This document shows, piece after piece, positions 37,286 to 46,692 of a DNA stretch of 64,000 bases. The translations under genes were made by a program, and so were the position numbers. The stretch is taken from assembly GCF_001976145.1 (NCBI RefSeq), contig NZ_MOXD01000006.1, positions 248,001 to 312,000 of the forward strand. Direction: 5' to 3'. Source of the stretch: Serratia oryzae. Lineage in GTDB: Bacteria > Pseudomonadota > Gammaproteobacteria > Enterobacterales > Enterobacteriaceae. Positions within the stretch are counted from its first letter, which is position 1, and each line of letters begins with the position of its first letter. The notes beneath the pieces were generated by a model, which searched no databases, was not told the DNA's origin, and saw only the letters and a list, made by a program, of their open reading frames with translations.

Positions 37286-38608
37286 TTATTGCGTGATGCG
37301 CTGATACACCACCGGCGTGGTTACCGGGGCTTTATCGCCCATCACAATCGCACTGCGTACCGCGTTTGCCGCCTGTTGCCAGCTTTCTTCATCGTTGGCA
37401 TGGATCACCGCCAGCGGGCGCTGCGTGCCAACCTCATCGCCCAAGCGTGCCATTTCTGCCAGGCCGACGCTGTAGTCGATGCTGTCAGTAGCCCGGCGAC
37501 GGCCACCGCCCAACGCGACAACCGCCATCCCCAACGCGCGGGTATCCATCGCGGTGATGATGCCCGGTTTATCAGCATAAACCGGTTTACTCAAGGTAGC
37601 CGTTGGCAGGTAGCTGTCGTAACGCTCCACAAAGTCCAGCGGCCCCTGTTGCGCAGCCACCATGCGGCCAAACACCTCTGCCGCTTTACCATTGTCCAAT
37701 ACCGCTTGCAGCTTGGCGCGGGCATCGGCGTCGTCGGTCGCCAAGCCGCCGGAAAGCAGCATTTCCACGCACAGCGCCATGGTCACTTCCAGCAGGCGCG
37801 GGTTGCGGTACTCACCGGTCAGGAAACGCACGGCTTCACGCACTTCCAGCGCGTTACCGGCGCTGGAAGCCAGCACCTGATTCATATCGGTGAGCAGCGC
37901 GGTGGTTTTACACCCCGCCCCGTTGGCTACACCGACGATCGCCTGCGCCAGATCTTGCGAAAGCTGGTGAGTCGGCATAAAAGCCCCCGACCCCACTTTG
38001 ACATCCATCACCAACGCATCCAACCCTTCCGCCAGTTTCTTCGCCAGAATAGAGGCAGTGATCAACGGGATGGAATCGACGGTGGCGGTAATATCGCGCG
38101 TGGCGTAAAAACGCTTATCCGCCGGGGCCAGCGAGCTGGTCTGGCCGATAATCGCCACGCCGACGTCTTTGATGATTTTACGAAACGCATTGTCATCGGG
38201 GAAAATAGTGAAGCCCGGAATGGCTTCCAGCTTATCCAGCGTGCCGCCGGTGTGGCCTAAACCCCGGCCAGAAATCATCGGCACGTAGCCACCGCAGGCG
38301 GCCACCATCGGGCCGAGCATCAGCGAGGTGACATCTCCCACGCCGCCGGTAGAGTGCTTATCGACAATCGGGCCGTTCAGCGCCAGGCTTTTCCAATCAA
38401 GCACCGTGCCAGAATCGCGCATCGCCATGGTGAGCGCCACGCGCTCCGCCATGTTCATATCGTGGAAGTAGATGGTCATCGCCAGCGCGGCGATCTGCCC
38501 TTCGGAAACCACGTTGTCACGTACCCCATTGATGAAGAAGCGGATTTCTGCTTCGCTCAACGGCTGGCCGTCACGTTTTTTACGGATTATTTCTTGCGCC
38601 AGGAACAA
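37286..38608 (-). CDS. deoA: thymidine phosphorylase DeoA
   Basis: Pyrimidine-nucleoside phosphorylase of 440 residues that releases thymine or uracil and deoxyribose-1-phosphate. The phosphate-binding loop is [15 protein letters not shown] (about 84-98), and the family signature [16 protein letters not shown] follows. Length equals E. coli DeoA. The start codon is TTG at 38608 ([11 protein letters not shown]), with AGGGGG upstream. E. coli deoA is also thought to start at TTG. The nearby ATG at 38613 is out of frame. Second gene of deoCABD. Confidence 0.97.
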   Translation of the reverse strand: MFLAQEIIRKKRDGQPLSEAEIRFFINGVRDNVVSEGQIAALAMTIYFHDMNMAERVALTMAMRDSGTVLDWKSLALNGPIVDKHSTGGVGDVTSLMLGPMVAACGGYVPMISGRGLGHTGGTLDKLEAIPGFTIFPDDNAFRKIIKDVGVAIIGQTSSLAPADKRFYATRDITATVDSIPLITASILAKKLAEGLDALVMDVKVGSGAFMPTHQLSQDLAQAIVGVANGAGCKTTALLTDMNQVLASSAGNALEVREAVRFLTGEYRNPRLLEVTMALCVEMLLSGGLATDDADARAKLQAVLDNGKAAEVFGRMVAAQQGPLDFVERYDSYLPTATLSKPVYADKPGIITAMDTRALGMAVVALGGGRRRATDSIDYSVGLAEMARLGDEVGTQRPLAVIHANDEESWQQAANAVRSAIVMGDKAPVTTPVVYQRITQ

Positions 38609-38665
38609 GGCATCCCCCTGCTTGAGCTATTTAATTTCACTGCGCCAACGCGTAGCGTTAGAGCA

Positions 38666-39445
38666 TCAGTAACCGTTGCCAGTAACTTGGGTGCTATGCC
38701 CCAGCGTAGTCAGCAGGCTGGCCAACAGGCTCGAAGCGCCAAAGCGGAAGTGGCGTGCGTCGGCCCAGCCTTCCCCCAGGATACGTTCGGCAAGTTGTAG
38801 ATAGCGTTGTGCCTCTTCTGCCGTGCGCACGCCACCGGCAGGCTTAAAGCCCACGGTTTTGCTGACGCCCAGCTCGCGGATCACCGTCATCATCAGTTCG
38901 GCGCTTTCCAGCGTGGCGTTAACCGGCACTTTCCCGGTGGAGGTTTTGATAAAATCCGCCCCGGCGTTGATGGCAATTGCGGAGGCTTTACGGATCAGAT
39001 CCGCCTGCTTGAGCTCACCGGTTTCGATGATCACCTTCAGCAATACGTTGGCGGCGGCACAGGCCTGTTTGCACTGTTGCACCAGTTGAAAACCCACCTG
39101 CTCATTACCGGCGATCAAGGCACGGTAAGGGAACACCACGTCCACTTCGTCGGCCCCGTAGGCGATGGCCGCGCGGGTTTCCGCCAGCGCGATATCGATG
39201 TCATCATTGCCGTGCGGGAAGTTGGTGACGGTTGCAATGCGGATGTCAGGCGTCCCTTGCTCACGCAGCGTTTTGCGCGCAATCGGGATAAAACGCGGGT
39301 AGATGCAGATGGCGGCAGTATGGCCCGCCGGGCTGTTGGCCTGACGACACAGCGCGATCACCTTCTCGTCGGTGTCATCGTCATTCAGCGTGGTGAGATC
39401 CATCAGATTCAGCGCGCGCTGCGCTGCTGCGGTTAGTTCGGTCAT
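38666..39445 (-). CDS. deoC: deoxyribose-phosphate aldolase DeoC
   Basis: Class I aldolase of 259 residues that splits 2-deoxyribose-5-phosphate into acetaldehyde and glyceraldehyde-3-phosphate. The Schiff-base lysine (about 167) is in [19 protein letters not shown], and a second active-site lysine is in [14 protein letters not shown] (about 201). I choose the ATG ending at 39445, with GGAG upstream. It gives the family length. The upstream ATG at 39457 is less likely. First gene of deoCABD, behind an ERIC element and CRP-type sites. Confidence 0.97.
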   Translation of the reverse strand: MTELTAAAQRALNLMDLTTLNDDDTDEKVIALCRQANSPAGHTAAICIYPRFIPIARKTLREQGTPDIRIATVTNFPHGNDDIDIALAETRAAIAYGADEVDVVFPYRALIAGNEQVGFQLVQQCKQACAAANVLLKVIIETGELKQADLIRKASAIAINAGADFIKTSTGKVPVNATLESAELMMTVIRELGVSKTVGFKPAGGVRTAEEAQRYLQLAERILGEGWADARHFRFGASSLLASLLTTLGHSTQVTGNGY

Positions 39446-39459
39446 AAAACTCTCCAACT

Positions 39460-39640
39460 TTACTCGTCATACTTCAAGTTGCCTGGGTGTTGGCTGCGCC
39501 CGGTCGCACCAGTCACATAGTGGCCTATGCTCCTGGTGACTATGAGCCTCATCAATGAGGCTCACCCTACCGGGCCTGCGCAAGCGCTGTTCAAAAACGC
39601 ATTGCGTTTTTGTCATGCAACTCGAATTATTTAGAGTATA
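39460..39640. repeat. ERIC element with internal insertion, in the deoC leader
   Basis: Ends match ERIC: ACTCGTCATACTTCAAGTTGC at the left, and GCAACTCGAATTATTTAG plus AGTATA at the right. TTGGCTGCGCCCGG and CACCAGTCACATAGTGGCC lie inside. At about 181 bases it is some 54 longer than the 127-base standard form. The extra sequence includes the hairpin GAGCCTCAT-CA-ATGAGGCTC near 39545-39564. A second palindrome, AAAAACGCA-T-TGCGTTTTT, is near 39594-39612. Confidence 0.85.
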
Positions 39641-39775
39641 AACACTCGGATGTTGGCGAGCGGACTTGGTTCCTTGAAGACAGCCACGTGAGCACAGTCC
39701 CCACGGCGGCAACTGAGATCCTTCTCACCGCATATAGCCCTTCCAACTATTGAAACACGACAGCCTTGGCGGATT

Positions 39776-39845
39776 CGTGCTGTGATTCACATTCTATGAA
39801 ATATCCATGCAACAAACCGGAATTATATGTGATTTAAATCACATA
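39776..39845 (-). promoter_or_regulatory. CRP/CytR-type regulatory region of deoC
   Basis: A perfect CRP site TGTGATTTAAATCACA (39828-39843) lies 52 bases, centre to centre, from a weaker one with a good half site (TCACA at 39787-39791). A CytR-type half site ATGCAAC lies between them (39808-39814). E. coli deoP2 has two CRP sites 52 bases apart with CytR between. The promoter itself is not clear (candidate -10 elements at 39731-39736 or around 39748). The transcript would run through the ERIC element. The rest of 39641-39976 has no gene. Confidence 0.65.
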
Positions 39846-39976
39846 ATAACGCGATGTCGTTCACAGAATCGTTAAACAACCAGGTAAGCAATGGCGGGCA
39901 CATCAAGCGTGCCCGTATCAGGAAGTCGTGCAGCATCCCCCAGCAGAATAGGCCGGGGGATAGTTTCAAGTTTAGC

Positions 39977-41254
39977 TTACAGCGCCAAAAAGAACCCAGC
40001 GATGGTGGCGCTCATCAGGTTGGAGAGCGTACCGGCAACCACGGCTTTCAAGCCAAAGCGGGCAATGTCATGTCGACGGTTCGGTGCCATGCTGCCCAAC
40101 CCCCCGAGCAGAATTGCCACGGAAGACAGGTTGGCAAAGCCGCACAGCGCAAAGGAGATAACTGCCTTGGTGTGCTGAGACAGCACCTGCAAGCCCTCGG
40201 CGGCAACCACGTCGTCTGGACGTAGATAAGCACCAAAGTTCATATAGGCCACGAACTCGTTGACGATCACCTTCTGGCCGATAAACGAACCGGCTACCAT
40301 CGCTTCGCTCCACGGCACGCCAATCAGGAAGGCGATCGGAGAGAAGAGCCAGCCCAGGATCAGTTCCAACGACAACTGCGGGAAGTTGAACCAGCCGCCA
40401 ATGCCGCCCAACATGCCGTTCAGCAAGGCGATCAGGGCGATAAACGCCAGCAGCATCGCGCCCACGTTCAGCGCCAGCTGCATCCCCGATGCCGCACCCG
40501 ATGCCGCCGCATCAATCACGTTGGCCGGGCGATCTTCTGCGGCAATCAGCTTCATCGCGTCATCGGTGTCGTGCGATTTTTCAGTTTCCGGCACCATCAG
40601 CTTGGCGAACAGCAAGCCACCTGGCGCGGCCATAAAGGAGGCGGCGATCAGGTACTCCAGCGGCACCCCCATCTGGGCATAACCTGCCAGCACCGAACCG
40701 GCCACCGACGCCAAACCACCACACATCACCGCAAACAGCTCAGACTGCGTCATGGTGGCAATATACGGCCGCACCACCAGAGGCGCTTCGGTCTGGCCCA
40801 CGAAGATGTTAGCCGTTGCCGACAGCGACTCAGTGCGCGAGGTGCCCAGCAGTTTCTGCAGGCCACCACCAAGCACTTTAATCACCAGTTGCATTATGCC
40901 CAGATAGTAGAGCACGGCGATCAGCGAGGAGAAGAACACGATCACTGGCAGTACGCGCAGCGCGAACACAAAGCCACCGCCGCCGAACACCTCGAACATT
41001 TTGTCGGAAACCAGGCCGCCAAAGATGAAAGAGATGCCCTGATTGCCGTAAGCGATGACGTTGGCTACCCCTTCAGACATGCCCCCCAGAATGCGGCGGC
41101 CTAAAGGTACGTACAGCACCAGCGCACCGATACCGACTTGAATGATAAATGCCCCGAGCACGGTACGCAGTTTAATAGCGTGTCGGTTGCTGGAAAGCAG
41201 CACAGCAATGGCGATCAGTACCACCATACCGACCAGGCTCATGATGAGTTGCAT
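39977..41254 (-). CDS. CNT-family nucleoside:proton symporter (NupC/NupX-like)
   Basis: Inner-membrane nucleoside carrier of 425 residues. Family motifs are [20 protein letters not shown] (substrate site in the core), [14 protein letters not shown], and the C-terminal [25 protein letters not shown] and [12 protein letters not shown]. It seems closer to NupX/PsuT than to NupC, but I would not fix a symbol. I start it at the ATG ending at 41254. The frame to 41326 would add 24 unrelated residues inside the promoter. It lies between deoC and yjjV, where E. coli carries yjjW-yjjI, and should feed deoxynucleosides to the deo enzymes. Confidence 0.88.
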   Translation of the reverse strand: MQLIMSLVGMVVLIAIAVLLSSNRHAIKLRTVLGAFIIQVGIGALVLYVPLGRRILGGMSEGVANVIAYGNQGISFIFGGLVSDKMFEVFGGGGFVFALRVLPVIVFFSSLIAVLYYLGIMQLVIKVLGGGLQKLLGTSRTESLSATANIFVGQTEAPLVVRPYIATMTQSELFAVMCGGLASVAGSVLAGYAQMGVPLEYLIAASFMAAPGGLLFAKLMVPETEKSHDTDDAMKLIAAEDRPANVIDAAASGAASGMQLALNVGAMLLAFIALIALLNGMLGGIGGWFNFPQLSLELILGWLFSPIAFLIGVPWSEAMVAGSFIGQKVIVNEFVAYMNFGAYLRPDDVVAAEGLQVLSQHTKAVISFALCGFANLSSVAILLGGLGSMAPNRRHDIARFGLKAVVAGTLSNLMSATIAGFFLAL

Positions 41255-41338
41255 GTGAAAATATCCCTGTTGCGAAAAAGTAATGCATCCCTGAGCGTTG
41301 AACCCGCAGGGGTGCTTAAGAGTCAATAACGGGGCGCA

Positions 41339-41432
41339 ATTATACTGAGCGAAACGAATTTCGCCTCATTTTATGTCACAAATGTATACAAACAGATGTA
41401 AGTCAAAACTTTGTTATATGATTCCAATCACA
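41339..41432 (-). promoter_or_regulatory. CRP-type promoter of the nucleoside permease gene
   Basis: On the minus strand a consensus -10 TATAAT lies at 41344-41339, predicting a start near 41332. A CRP half site TGTGA (plus TCACA 41376-41380; site 41365-41380) is centred at about -41. A good CRP site TATGATTCCAATCACA (41417-41432) is centred at about -93. The 52-base spacing repeats that of the deoC region and of CRP/CytR promoters in E. coli. I see no clear CytR octamer between them. Confidence 0.65.
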
Positions 41433-41433
41433 T

Positions 41434-42216
41434 TTATCGCTCTAGCGCGAACAAAGACAGGGCATTTTTCTGCAGGCAGTGGGCAATTTCATCAGGTGGC
41501 TCAGGCCGTAACTGGCACAGGGCCTGAAAAACTTCGGCTGCCCGCTCAGGGCGGTTAGGCTGCCCCTGGTAGCCCGCCAGCGGCATATCCGGCGCGTCGG
41601 TCTCCAGCAACAGTGATGCCAGCGGCAACTGTGCCATCACGCTGCGGGTTTTCTGCGCGCGTTCGTAACTGATAGTGCCACCAACGCCGATGTAATACCC
41701 CTGCCGGATAAATGCCTGCGCCTGCGCCAGGCTGCCCGCAAAGCCGTGCACCACGCCACGGCGCGGCACATCGGCCCGGCGCAACGCGGCAGCCAGTTGA
41801 TCGTGGCTACGGCGGGAATGCAGGATCACCGGCAGATCATGGCGCTTCGCCAAACCGAGCTGTTGCTTGAGCAACGTCTGCTGGCGATCAAACTGGGGCT
41901 CCTCCATATACAGATCCAGCCCAATCTCCCCTACCGCCACCAATTTGCCGGGGCGAGCGGTGAGACACTCCGCCAACAGCTCAAGGTGTTCATCCTGATG
42001 CTGCGCAATATACAACGGATGCAGCCCCAGGGCGGCAAACAGCGGTTCATGCTCGTGCGCCAGCTTTAATACCTGGGCGAAACGATCCGCCGTGACCGCT
42101 GGCACAATGATCCGCCGCACGCCGGCCTGTGCGGCCAACGCCAGGCTTTCGTTCTCATGACCGCTAAACGGCGGGAAGTCAAAATGGCAGTGGGTATCGG
42201 TAAACACGTAATTCAC
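41434..42216 (-). CDS. yjjV: TatD-family metal-dependent deoxyribonuclease YjjV
   Basis: Amidohydrolase-fold protein of 260 residues. The metal-binding HxH is in FTDTHCHFDFPPFSGH (residues 5-20). Further ligands are in AVGEIGLDLY (Glu), PVILHSRRSHDQL (His) and LLLETDAPDMPL (Asp). Related enzymes are divalent-metal DNases. The start is GTG at 42216, overlapping the yjjU stop by four bases, so it is translationally coupled. yjjU-yjjV order as in E. coli. Confidence 0.92.
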   Translation of the reverse strand: MNYVFTDTHCHFDFPPFSGHENESLALAAQAGVRRIIVPAVTADRFAQVLKLAHEHEPLFAALGLHPLYIAQHQDEHLELLAECLTARPGKLVAVGEIGLDLYMEEPQFDRQQTLLKQQLGLAKRHDLPVILHSRRSHDQLAAALRRADVPRRGVVHGFAGSLAQAQAFIRQGYYIGVGGTISYERAQKTRSVMAQLPLASLLLETDAPDMPLAGYQGQPNRPERAAEVFQALCQLRPEPPDEIAHCLQKNALSLFALER

Positions 42217-43322
42217 GGCGCGTCTCCATCGCCAGCGGCAGGAGCATGCGGCAGAACGATTTTTGCCGTTGCCCGCGCAGTTTCATGGCCGTGCGGATGT
42301 CCACCGTCTGTAGCGATCGGCGAAGGCATGCGCACGCTTTCCGGCTGCAACAAGCGGCGGGAAACGAGGGGCTCCACCTTGCTGCCCCCAGCTTGCTCCT
42401 GCTCCAGCAGCCAATGGCCGACCGTCGCCAGAAAATAGCGCCCACAGCGGCGGCCAAGGTGATAATCCTGGTTCAGCGCGGGCAAACGGCTGCCGAGCGC
42501 GTTACTCGCCAGCGGTTTGGGGGGGAATATTTCGAAGATGCGCAGCTTGCCCGGCGGCTGCTCAATAAACTGCTGGATGCGATGATAGCTCTGCTCATGC
42601 TGCTGCATGATGCGCACCATCTGCTGTAGGCTACTGTCACTCAACCAGTGTTCCATGCGCTTCAGCCACTGCGGCGTGTAATACATTTGCGAAGGCACGG
42701 TGCGGATCACCACAATGGTATCAGCCCCCCGACGATAGGCTTCTTCAACCGGAATGGCTGCGCTGATACCGCCATCCAGATAGCTGACTCCGTCCAGTTC
42801 CACGCCCTGACGGTAAAAGCCAGGAATGGCGCTTGATGCCTTGATCGCGGGCAACCAGTTGTCACGCTCAGCCCGCAGGTAGGTGGGCTCGAAATCATCG
42901 CTGCGGCAGGCGCACATTAGCAGTTCACGGCCATTGCTAAGATGCTGCTCGGCGACATCGAGCGCCAGCGGCAGTTGCTGTGAAGTGATATCGATCAACC
43001 AATCGAGATCGATGAGATGCCCACCGCGCACAAAGCGCAAGGGGTTGAAGAAATTGGCCGATGTGGTGTAACGGGTAATCACGCGTCGCGCATAGCCCAT
43101 CTGGCCGCAAATAAAGGCCGAAAGGTTCTGCGCACCAGCGGAAGTGCCGATCATCAGCTCAAAAGGGTTAAAGCGGGCGCGCTGCAGTTCGTCCAGCACG
43201 CCGGCAGTAAAGATGCCGCGCTGCCCGCCGCCCTCACACACCAGCGCCATTTTACCGGGCCGGAAGGGTTTATACGCCAGCGGTTCTATGTTGCCGAGCG
43301 TGATGGGTATTCTGTATCCCAA
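42213..43322 (-). CDS. yjjU: patatin-like phospholipase family protein YjjU
   Basis: Protein of 369 residues with the patatin hydrolase fold. The oxyanion loop is CEGGGQRGIFTAGVLDEL (about 29-46), the nucleophile elbow is LMIGTSAGAQNLSAF (GxSxG), and the dyad aspartate is in YLDGGISAAIPV. Expected to be a lipid acyl hydrolase. The natural substrate is unknown. The start is TTG at 43322 with GGAGACAGGG upstream, and the sequence from MGYRIPITLGN follows E. coli YjjU closely. The last 60 residues are low in conservation. Confidence 0.9.
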   Translation of the reverse strand: MGYRIPITLGNIEPLAYKPFRPGKMALVCEGGGQRGIFTAGVLDELQRARFNPFELMIGTSAGAQNLSAFICGQMGYARRVITRYTTSANFFNPLRFVRGGHLIDLDWLIDITSQQLPLALDVAEQHLSNGRELLMCACRSDDFEPTYLRAERDNWLPAIKASSAIPGFYRQGVELDGVSYLDGGISAAIPVEEAYRRGADTIVVIRTVPSQMYYTPQWLKRMEHWLSDSSLQQMVRIMQQHEQSYHRIQQFIEQPPGKLRIFEIFPPKPLASNALGSRLPALNQDYHLGRRCGRYFLATVGHWLLEQEQAGGSKVEPLVSRRLLQPESVRMPSPIATDGGHPHGHETARATAKIVLPHAPAAGDGDAP

Positions 43323-43332
43323 CCCTGTCTCC

Positions 43333-43518
43333 TCAATGTGGCCGTTTTACTGAGGATAACTCTTCTTGCTCTCTTCCGTAATCTTCTTGCAATACGCCAG
43401 AGAGGCAGTCATTGCTCCCGGTTAACCAAGCGCAGTCACTGCCGGAAAACTCTGCCCATGCCTGCCAGACCTGGCCTTTCCACTGTTTCCAGCGGCCGAG
43501 AATGATATCGCTATTCAT
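43333..43518 (-). CDS. CsbD-like (YjbJ-type) small stress protein
   Basis: Frame of 61 residues from MNSDIILGRWKQWKGQVWQA, with the CsbD pattern of W-K-x-x-K-G-x-V followed by a W-A segment and a later LSGVLQEDYG (compare LVGKIQERYG in YjbJ). These small hydrophilic proteins are often induced by general stress. Their function is unknown. I start at the ATG ending at 43518. An upstream ATG at 43572 would add 18 unrelated residues. It lies between ytjA and yjjU, ten bases before yjjU, in the stress-gene group with osmY. Confidence 0.7.
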   Translation of the reverse strand: MNSDIILGRWKQWKGQVWQAWAEFSGSDCAWLTGSNDCLSGVLQEDYGREQEELSSVKRPH

Positions 43519-43578
43519 GACTGAACTCTCCAGACGACGAGAAAAGGAATTAAGCTTTGTTACACTTTGCACGAAAAG

Positions 43579-43740
43579 TTAAGGGCGCCGACGGCCGGCA
43601 AACAGGCTGACCAGAAACAGAATGATCCCCACTACGAACACCATTTTAGCCGCCCAAGCGGCGGTGCCAGCCAATGAGCTGAAGCCCAGTGCGGCTGCGA
43701 TCAGTGCGATGATTAAAAAGATGATGCCCCAACGAAACAT
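43579..43740 (-). CDS. ytjA: small membrane protein YtjA (DUF1328)
   Basis: A 53-residue frame beginning [20 protein letters not shown] and ending LFAGRRRP. It has two hydrophobic segments (about 4-20 and 30-47), the UPF0391/DUF1328 pattern, nearly identical to E. coli YtjA, which has the same length and neighbours (osmY, yjjU). AAGGGG stands just before the ATG at 43740. Function unknown. Confidence 0.93.
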   Translation of the reverse strand: MFRWGIIFLIIALIAAALGFSSLAGTAAWAAKMVFVVGIILFLVSLFAGRRRP

Positions 43741-43753
43741 AAGCTTCCCCTTA

Positions 43754-43785
43754 CTCAGGGGCGCAATTCATCGCGCCCCTGAGTG
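43754..43785 (-). terminator. strong hairpin between osmY and ytjA
   Basis: Twelve-base perfect stem ACTCAGGGGCGC / GCGCCCCTGAGT with an eight-base loop, between the upstream osmY stop and the ytjA ribosome site. No T run follows in the direction of transcription, so it may protect or separate the mRNAs rather than end them. Confidence 0.55.
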
Positions 43786-43806
43786 ATTCAGTACGTTGAA
43801 CTCGGT

Positions 43807-44421
43807 TTAGGGTTTAACAGCCAGGTCGTTCTTGACGCTTTTCACGCCATCAATGGCTTTGGCAATGCTTTCTGCCCGCTCGGATTGCGCCTGCGTTTTT
43901 ACCGTGCCGGAAAGCTGCACCACACCGTCGGTGGTCTCTACTTTCACATGACGGGAAGGTACGATGTCATCCGCCAGCAGTTTGGCCTTCAGCTCACTGG
44001 TGGTTGCGGTATCACCGGCGTAGGCCTTCACGGACTGTGTGGCTTCATCTTTCACGTGCAGCTTGTCGCTGACGGATTTCACCCCTTCCACCTTACCGGC
44101 AGCCGCAACGGCCCGTTCCGCCTGCGCCTGGCTGCTGACAAAACCGCTGAGCGTTACCACGCCCTTCTCCGTAACCACCGAAATATCGGTGCTCTTGATG
44201 GCTTTATCTTCAACCAATGCGCTTTTTACTTTCGCCGTTGTCGCACTGTCATCCATATAGCCGTCGACTTTTTTCATCGAGCTATCGATTTTGGCACCCG
44301 CGCTATCAGCCACGCTGGTGGCTTTATTAAGCAGCGACTCTTGCGCCAACGCACTGCCACTTACCAGAACAGAACCCAAAACGATAGCCATCAGAGAGTG
44401 TGTAAACTTGGTATTTTTCAT
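43807..44421 (-). CDS. osmY: osmotically inducible periplasmic protein OsmY (two BON domains)
   Basis: Protein of 204 residues with a signal peptide of about 26 residues ([20 protein letters not shown], cut after ALA) and two BON domains (about 55-122 and 133-202). Each ends in a G-V-K-S-V-x-x-x-L pattern. OsmY is induced by hyperosmotic stress and stationary phase in E. coli and is believed to act as a periplasmic chaperone. Length is as in E. coli (201). AAGGAAGAG ribosome site. The mRNA leader would contain the hairpin GCCGCG-TTAT-CGCGGC (44469-44484). Confidence 0.96.
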   Translation of the reverse strand: MKNTKFTHSLMAIVLGSVLVSGSALAQESLLNKATSVADSAGAKIDSSMKKVDGYMDDSATTAKVKSALVEDKAIKSTDISVVTEKGVVTLSGFVSSQAQAERAVAAAGKVEGVKSVSDKLHVKDEATQSVKAYAGDTATTSELKAKLLADDIVPSRHVKVETTDGVVQLSGTVKTQAQSERAESIAKAIDGVKSVKNDLAVKP

Positions 44422-44952
44422 CGATCTCTTCCTTCTTGTTGTGAATCCCCATCAACGGCGGATCCTGTGCCGCGTTATCGCGGCGAACTCGAGTGAATAC
44501 TTTACGATTACTCTACTATCAAACGTTCACGATAAGTCTCTAGCAAAATCTATGCCAACCTTACAAAATGCTGTTAAATCAACAACAAAAAAAACAACGC
44601 GCCGTGATTAAGCAAGAAACCGTCACCTATCGACGACAGTGAGGGGATTAATCAACAACACCGGTGCTATCTTATTGATATTGCTAAGGTACAGCTGTCT
44701 CCGATCGGCAACAATGCAAAACAACCCTCTAAAAAGTGATTGAATGGCAGTTGTTTTTGCTCATTAAACAGCGGATGCCCTGATAAATATAGCCTATCAG
44801 GCGAAATTTGCAGCAGGATGTCAATGGAGCCGTTAGCCAAACAACGCAGGTAAAATTGATAAATTAATATTATTAATTAGCAAGATAAGTGCAGAAAGCA
44901 CGCAGCGGAGGGAAGAATGGGCACCGCGAGAATGCGGTGCCGCATCGGCAAA
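44422..44952. other. 531-base gap between prfC and osmY
   Basis: No gene recognised. The right end (44920-44941) holds the prfC terminator hairpin, the left end the osmY leader hairpin. The centre (44560-44880) is AT-rich and should carry the osmY promoter, for which a sigma-S form is expected from E. coli but not clearly visible. Confidence 0.45.
44918..44941 (-). terminator. terminator of prfC
   Basis: Eight-base perfect stem GGCACCGC / GCGGTGCC with a six-base loop, 12 bases after the prfC stop, followed by CATTCTTCCC on the minus strand. Confidence 0.6.
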
Positions 44953-46542
44953 TTAGTGTTCGCGGGTTTTGCGGAACACCACCTCTGGATAACGCTCCTG
45001 CGTCAGATTGAGGTTCACCATGGTCGGTGCGATGTAAGAGAGATTATCGCCCCCATCCAGCGCCAGGTTCAGTTCGTTCTTGCGTTTGAACTCTTCGAAC
45101 TTCTTCACGTCGCTGCACTCCACCCAACGGGCAGTGGAAACGTTCACCGACTCATACAGCGCTTCCACGTTGTATTCGGATTTCAAACGCGCGACCACCA
45201 CGTCGAACTGCAGCACACCGACGGCCCCGACGATCAGATCGTTGTTGGCGATAGGACGGAATACCTGCACAGCCCCTTCTTCCGACAGCTGCACCAGCCC
45301 TTTCAGCAGCTGTTTCTGCTTAAGCGGATCGCGCAGGCGGATGCGGCGGAACAGCTCAGGGGCAAAGTTCGGAATGCCGGTGAACTTCATGTCTTCACCC
45401 TGCGTGAAGCTGTCGCCAATCTGAATGGTGCCGTGGTTATGCAAACCGATAATATCGCCTGGGTAAGCCTCTTCCACATGAGAACGGTCACCCGCCATAA
45501 AGGTCAGCGCATCGGAGATCACCACGTCTTTGCCGGTACGCACCTGACGCAGTTTCATCCCCTTCTCATACTTACCGGACACCACGCGCATAAAGGCCAC
45601 GCGATCGCGGTGTTTCGGATCCATATTCGCCTGGATCTTGAACACAAAGCCGGTGAATTTCTCTTCCGCAGCCACCACCTCACGGGTATCGGTTTTACGC
45701 GGCATCGGCGCAGGGGCCCAGGCCACTAACCCATCCAGCATATGATCCACGCCGAAGTTGCCCAAAGCGGTGCCGAAGAACACCGGGGTCAGCTCACCGG
45801 CCAGAAAGGCTTCCAGCTCAAACTCGTGGGAGGCCCCTTGCACCAGTTCCAGTTCTTCACGCAGTTGCGCAGCCAAGTCTTCACCTACCGCAGCGTCGAG
45901 ATCCGGGTTGTTCAAGCCTTTGACGATGCGCACTTCCTGAATGGTATGGCCTTTACCGCTCTGATACAGATATGTTTCATCTTTATAGAGGTGATAAACC
46001 CCTTTGAACAGCTTGCCGCAGCCAATCGGCCAGGTGATCGGTGAGCAGGCGATTTTCAGCTCACGCTCCACTTCATCCATCACTTCCATCGGATCGCGGA
46101 TGTCGCGGTCAAGCTTGTTCATAAAGGTCAGGATCGGCGTATCACGCAGGCGGGTGACCTCCATCAGCTTGCGGGTACGATCTTCAACGCCTTTTGCGGC
46201 GTCGATCACCATCAGGCAGCAGTCCACCGCGGTCAGGGTACGATAGGTATCTTCAGAGAAGTCTTCGTGCCCTGGGGTATCCAGCAGGTTGACCAGACAT
46301 TCGCGGTACGGGAACTGCATCACCGAAGTGGTGATCGAGATACCACGCTGCTTCTCCATCTCCATCCAGTCGGATTTGGCATGCTGGCTTGAGCCACGGC
46401 CTTTTACCGTACCGGCGGTCTGGATAGCCTGTCCGAACAGCAGCACCTTCTCGGTAATGGTGGTTTTACCAGCATCGGGGTGCGAGATAATGGCGAAAGT
46501 TCTTCTTTTCGAGACTTCGCGAGCGAATTCACTAGGAGACAT
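44953..46542 (-). CDS. prfC: peptide chain release factor 3
   Basis: Translational GTPase of 529 residues that recycles RF1 and RF2 from the ribosome after termination. G1 is [18 protein letters not shown] (residues 20-37), G3 is [16 protein letters not shown] and G4 is [12 protein letters not shown]. The following domains and C-terminal [19 protein letters not shown] are as in E. coli RF3 (529). No strong ribosome site before the ATG at 46542. In E. coli yjjG lies between rimI and prfC. Here the 150-base gap has no room for it. Confidence 0.98.
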   Translation of the reverse strand: MSPSEFAREVSKRRTFAIISHPDAGKTTITEKVLLFGQAIQTAGTVKGRGSSQHAKSDWMEMEKQRGISITTSVMQFPYRECLVNLLDTPGHEDFSEDTYRTLTAVDCCLMVIDAAKGVEDRTRKLMEVTRLRDTPILTFMNKLDRDIRDPMEVMDEVERELKIACSPITWPIGCGKLFKGVYHLYKDETYLYQSGKGHTIQEVRIVKGLNNPDLDAAVGEDLAAQLREELELVQGASHEFELEAFLAGELTPVFFGTALGNFGVDHMLDGLVAWAPAPMPRKTDTREVVAAEEKFTGFVFKIQANMDPKHRDRVAFMRVVSGKYEKGMKLRQVRTGKDVVISDALTFMAGDRSHVEEAYPGDIIGLHNHGTIQIGDSFTQGEDMKFTGIPNFAPELFRRIRLRDPLKQKQLLKGLVQLSEEGAVQVFRPIANNDLIVGAVGVLQFDVVVARLKSEYNVEALYESVNVSTARWVECSDVKKFEEFKRKNELNLALDGGDNLSYIAPTMVNLNLTQERYPEVVFRKTREH

Positions 46543-46692
46543 GTTTTTCAGATTCTACAGTTGGTCCGCCCTGCAATCATCGCAAACGCGTCAATAGCGG
46601 TGCCAGGCAAAGCGGTAATGAAAAGGTAACAGTGGGCCATTTTCGCTGATTTGCCAACCGGTGACAATCAATGGTTTTTTCGGCAAGCAGCG

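Noticed and set aside
43519-43572. 18-residue extension of the CsbD-like protein
   Set aside because: The family pattern starts at MNSDIILGRWKQ, and the extension has no similarity.
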